A stretch of 7,497 nt of DNA from Thermoplasmata archaeon (GTDB lineage: Archaea > Thermoplasmatota > Thermoplasmata > GCA-020350865): positions 1,097,034-1,104,530 of the forward strand of contig CP070726.1 in NCBI GenBank assembly GCA_020350865.1. Direction: 5' to 3'. The position numbers and the translations under genes were made by a program. Positions 6,184 through 7,497 of the stretch are shown one piece after another (the first letter of the stretch is position 1; the number at the start of each line of letters is the position of its first letter). The notes beneath the pieces were generated by a model. The model did no database searches. It was not told the DNA's origin and saw only the letters and a list, made by a program, of their open reading frames with translations.

Positions 6184-7497
6184 GTTTTATTTTTCCTTTT
6201 TACTGCGACAACCGCCACTGCCATAACAGCCACGCCGATTACTACGAGAATTACCCGTATGGGAGGATCGTTTCCGTCTTCGGGGCCGCCCCTAGGGACC
6301 ACGTATTTGGCAGTGGTTTCATGATAACCGCTCTTTTGCGCATTGACCTGGATTTCGTAATCCCCCTCTTTTTCCGGCACATCAAATGAGGCATCAGGAC
6401 CTGGTTTTGTCTCCCCATTGAATGTGATTGTGATCTGTGGATCATCAATAGCCTGCCCCGAGCTCAAGTCCCTTACCTCCACATTCACATCCAGCTTTCC
6501 TCCTGCCTTCACCTCCCCATAGCTCACATACACGTCCATTTCCTGTCTGGAATCAAAGGATACATTCGTCTTCAAAGGCTCGAAGGCAGGGTCCCCAAAT
6601 AAATGAAAAGCCGGGCAGTCGGGCTCCTCTCTTGGATCGCCGTCGATCTTCCACTCATTATACGCCTCCCATTTTGCCTCTGCCAGGGCTGTGCCCACTG
6701 CCATGTTCGATTCCAACAGCTTCTCCCAGAAGTATATACACTGGGTTGCAGCCACACCCTCAGGGGCCTGATCCCAGAAGCAGATGGACTGGCATGTGAC
6801 TGGAGCTATGTAGCTCACCGCACCTGCGTGGGTGAAGGCCAAGGGCAGCAGGTCATATCTATCCATATCCAGGAAGATATGGCCCGTGTGGCATGCGATG
6901 ACATATGTGATGCTGGGTGAAAGGTTCAGCTTCATCACATCCCCGGCTTCGATTTTGTGCTTGCCGATTTCTTCATCCCCAGCAATATCGTAACCGCCCT
7001 CCATCCACATGGTGGCGGGATTAGCCATGCTGCCGCCGTGGGCTATGAATTGGATCATGGATTGGTTTTGAATGGTGTTTAATATCTCGCTTTTTCCGGG
7101 ATTCGAGTCATAGGGATCGGTCTTGTTCTTGGGGGTGATGTAGGATGCTGAAAAATTGTTCGCCTCAAATGCCTCCTTCCCATCCCCCGCAGGGTGAAAG
7201 GGTTCGTCACAAGATGTATGCGGAGGACCGCCATTCCTGGGCTGGTTCAGCCTGTGCCCGTCCACCACTGTCGCATTTTCCTCCCAGCCCGAGGGTGCCA
7301 GGTTCGAGTACATGCCGGAGGGTAGGTATTCTCTGTAGAAGAAGGTCCTGGCCAGCTGATTCGTGGCATCCAAAATGGAATGACCCACTATCCTTCCCGC
7401 CCCCAAATCCTCCTTTACGGTCAGGTTAGAGGACACGGTTTCCTTTAGGCTTGCATAGGGGCTGTGTGACGGAACGTAATGGACCTCCTGGGACCAG
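6180..7497 (-). CDS. C25 (gingipain-type) cysteine peptidase, membrane anchored (partial, N-terminus outside window)
   Basis: This is the last 438 residues of a secreted peptidase. The frame is open through the right edge (first full codon W at 7496), so the GTG at 7436 is an internal Val and not a start. Residue numbers here count from that GTG. C25 hallmarks in order are GAGRIVGHSILDATNQLA (the GRI segment), QFIAHGG with catalytic H133, YVIACHTGHIF with catalytic C182, HAGAVSYIAPVT, MAVGTALAEAKWEAYNE, and HLFGDPAFEP, the family's terminal GDP motif. Catalytic residues therefore appear intact. An Ig-like domain (about 300-380) follows, then a Pro/Gly/Asp spacer, a membrane helix (392-412, VILVVIGVAVMAVAVVAV) and the tail KRKNKT. 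The enzyme should sit on the outer face of the membrane and cut extracellular protein; cleavage specificity cannot be read here. It heads the operon part seen in this window. The assignment to C25 is firm. Confidence 0.9.
   Translation of the reverse strand, partial: WSQEVHYVPSHSPYASLKETVSSNLTVKEDLGAGRIVGHSILDATNQLARTFFYREYLPSGMYSNLAPSGWEENATVVDGHRLNQPRNGGPPHTSCDEPFHPAGDGKEAFEANNFSASYITPKNKTDPYDSNPGKSEILNTIQNQSMIQFIAHGGSMANPATMWMEGGYDIAGDEEIGKHKIEAGDVMKLNLSPSITYVIACHTGHIFLDMDRYDLLPLAFTHAGAVSYIAPVTCQSICFWDQAPEGVAATQCIYFWEKLLESNMAVGTALAEAKWEAYNEWKIDGDPREEPDCPAFHLFGDPAFEPLKTNVSFDSRQEMDVYVSYGEVKAGGKLDVNVEVRDLSSGQAIDDPQITITFNGETKPGPDASFDVPEKEGDYEIQVNAQKSGYHETTAKYVVPRGGPEDGNDPPIRVILVVIGVAVMAVAVVAVKRKNKT

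Larger units (their letters stand above)
751..7497 (-). other. Five-gene operon: C25 peptidase, beta-helix protein, Ig-like protein, NapH-type ferredoxin, DCCP-like protein
   Basis: All five genes point the same way. Consecutive frames meet as TTGA (6183-6180), ATGA (3997-3994) and GTGA (2906-2903), then overlap by 19 nt (1959-1941). No gap is long enough to hold a promoter or terminator. Co-transcription and translational coupling are therefore very likely. The upstream end lies outside the window; the downstream end is probably in the spacer 544-750, although no clear T-tract terminator is seen there. Confidence 0.82.

Noticed and set aside
7434..7436. GTG codon as start of the C25 peptidase
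   Set aside because: The same frame continues without a stop to the window edge with sensible sequence, and a C25 enzyme needs a longer N-terminal region and a signal peptide.
1..7497. CRISPR array, insertion sequence or tRNA/rRNA gene
   Set aside because: No regularly spaced direct repeats, transposase frame with terminal inverted repeats, or tRNA/rRNA signature was seen; nearly all bases belong to the six genes.

Overview
Six protein genes fill this window and all lie on the minus strand, so reading order runs from high to low coordinates. The window looks archaeal. The evidence is GGTG/GGAGGTG-type ribosome binding sites, TATA-like upstream elements without a clear -10/-35 pair, and surface proteins anchored by one C-terminal membrane helix and a basic tail. 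A secreted gingipain-type (C25) peptidase plus enzymes typical of anaerobes would fit an anaerobic, protein-degrading member of the Thermoplasmatota (for example the MBG-D/Thermoprofundales type). That placement is inference from gene content, not a phylogenetic result.

Layout in transcription order. (1) 7497-6180: the C-terminal 438 residues of a membrane-anchored C25 cysteine peptidase; its N-terminus lies outside the window. (2) 6183-3994: a large secreted right-handed beta-helix protein with a C-terminal anchor. (3) 3997-2903: an exported Ig-like protein with a paired-cysteine motif and two C-terminal membrane helices. (4) 2906-1941: a NapH-type membrane polyferredoxin. (5) 1959-751: a protein of the 2-hydroxyacyl-CoA dehydratase D-component family, closest in motifs to the double-cubane cluster protein DCCP/YjiM. 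(6) After a 207-nt AT-rich spacer with promoter-like elements, 543-1: the N-terminal 181 residues of a further exported protein that enters a fibronectin type III domain at the window edge.

Genes 1-5 are packed with junctions of TTGA, ATGA and GTGA (or a few bases apart with the alternative starts) and one 19-nt overlap, so they are almost certainly one transcription unit. Three extracytoplasmic surface proteins are therefore co-expressed with a membrane iron-sulfur electron carrier and a cytoplasmic low-potential Fe-S reductase-like protein. No ATP-dependent activator (HgdC/YjiL type), which such proteins normally need, is present in the window. The coupling of cell-surface proteins to a NapH plus double-cubane-like pair is the most unusual aspect. 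It may be a transmembrane redox module, or simply a peptide-catabolism operon. The sequence alone does not decide.
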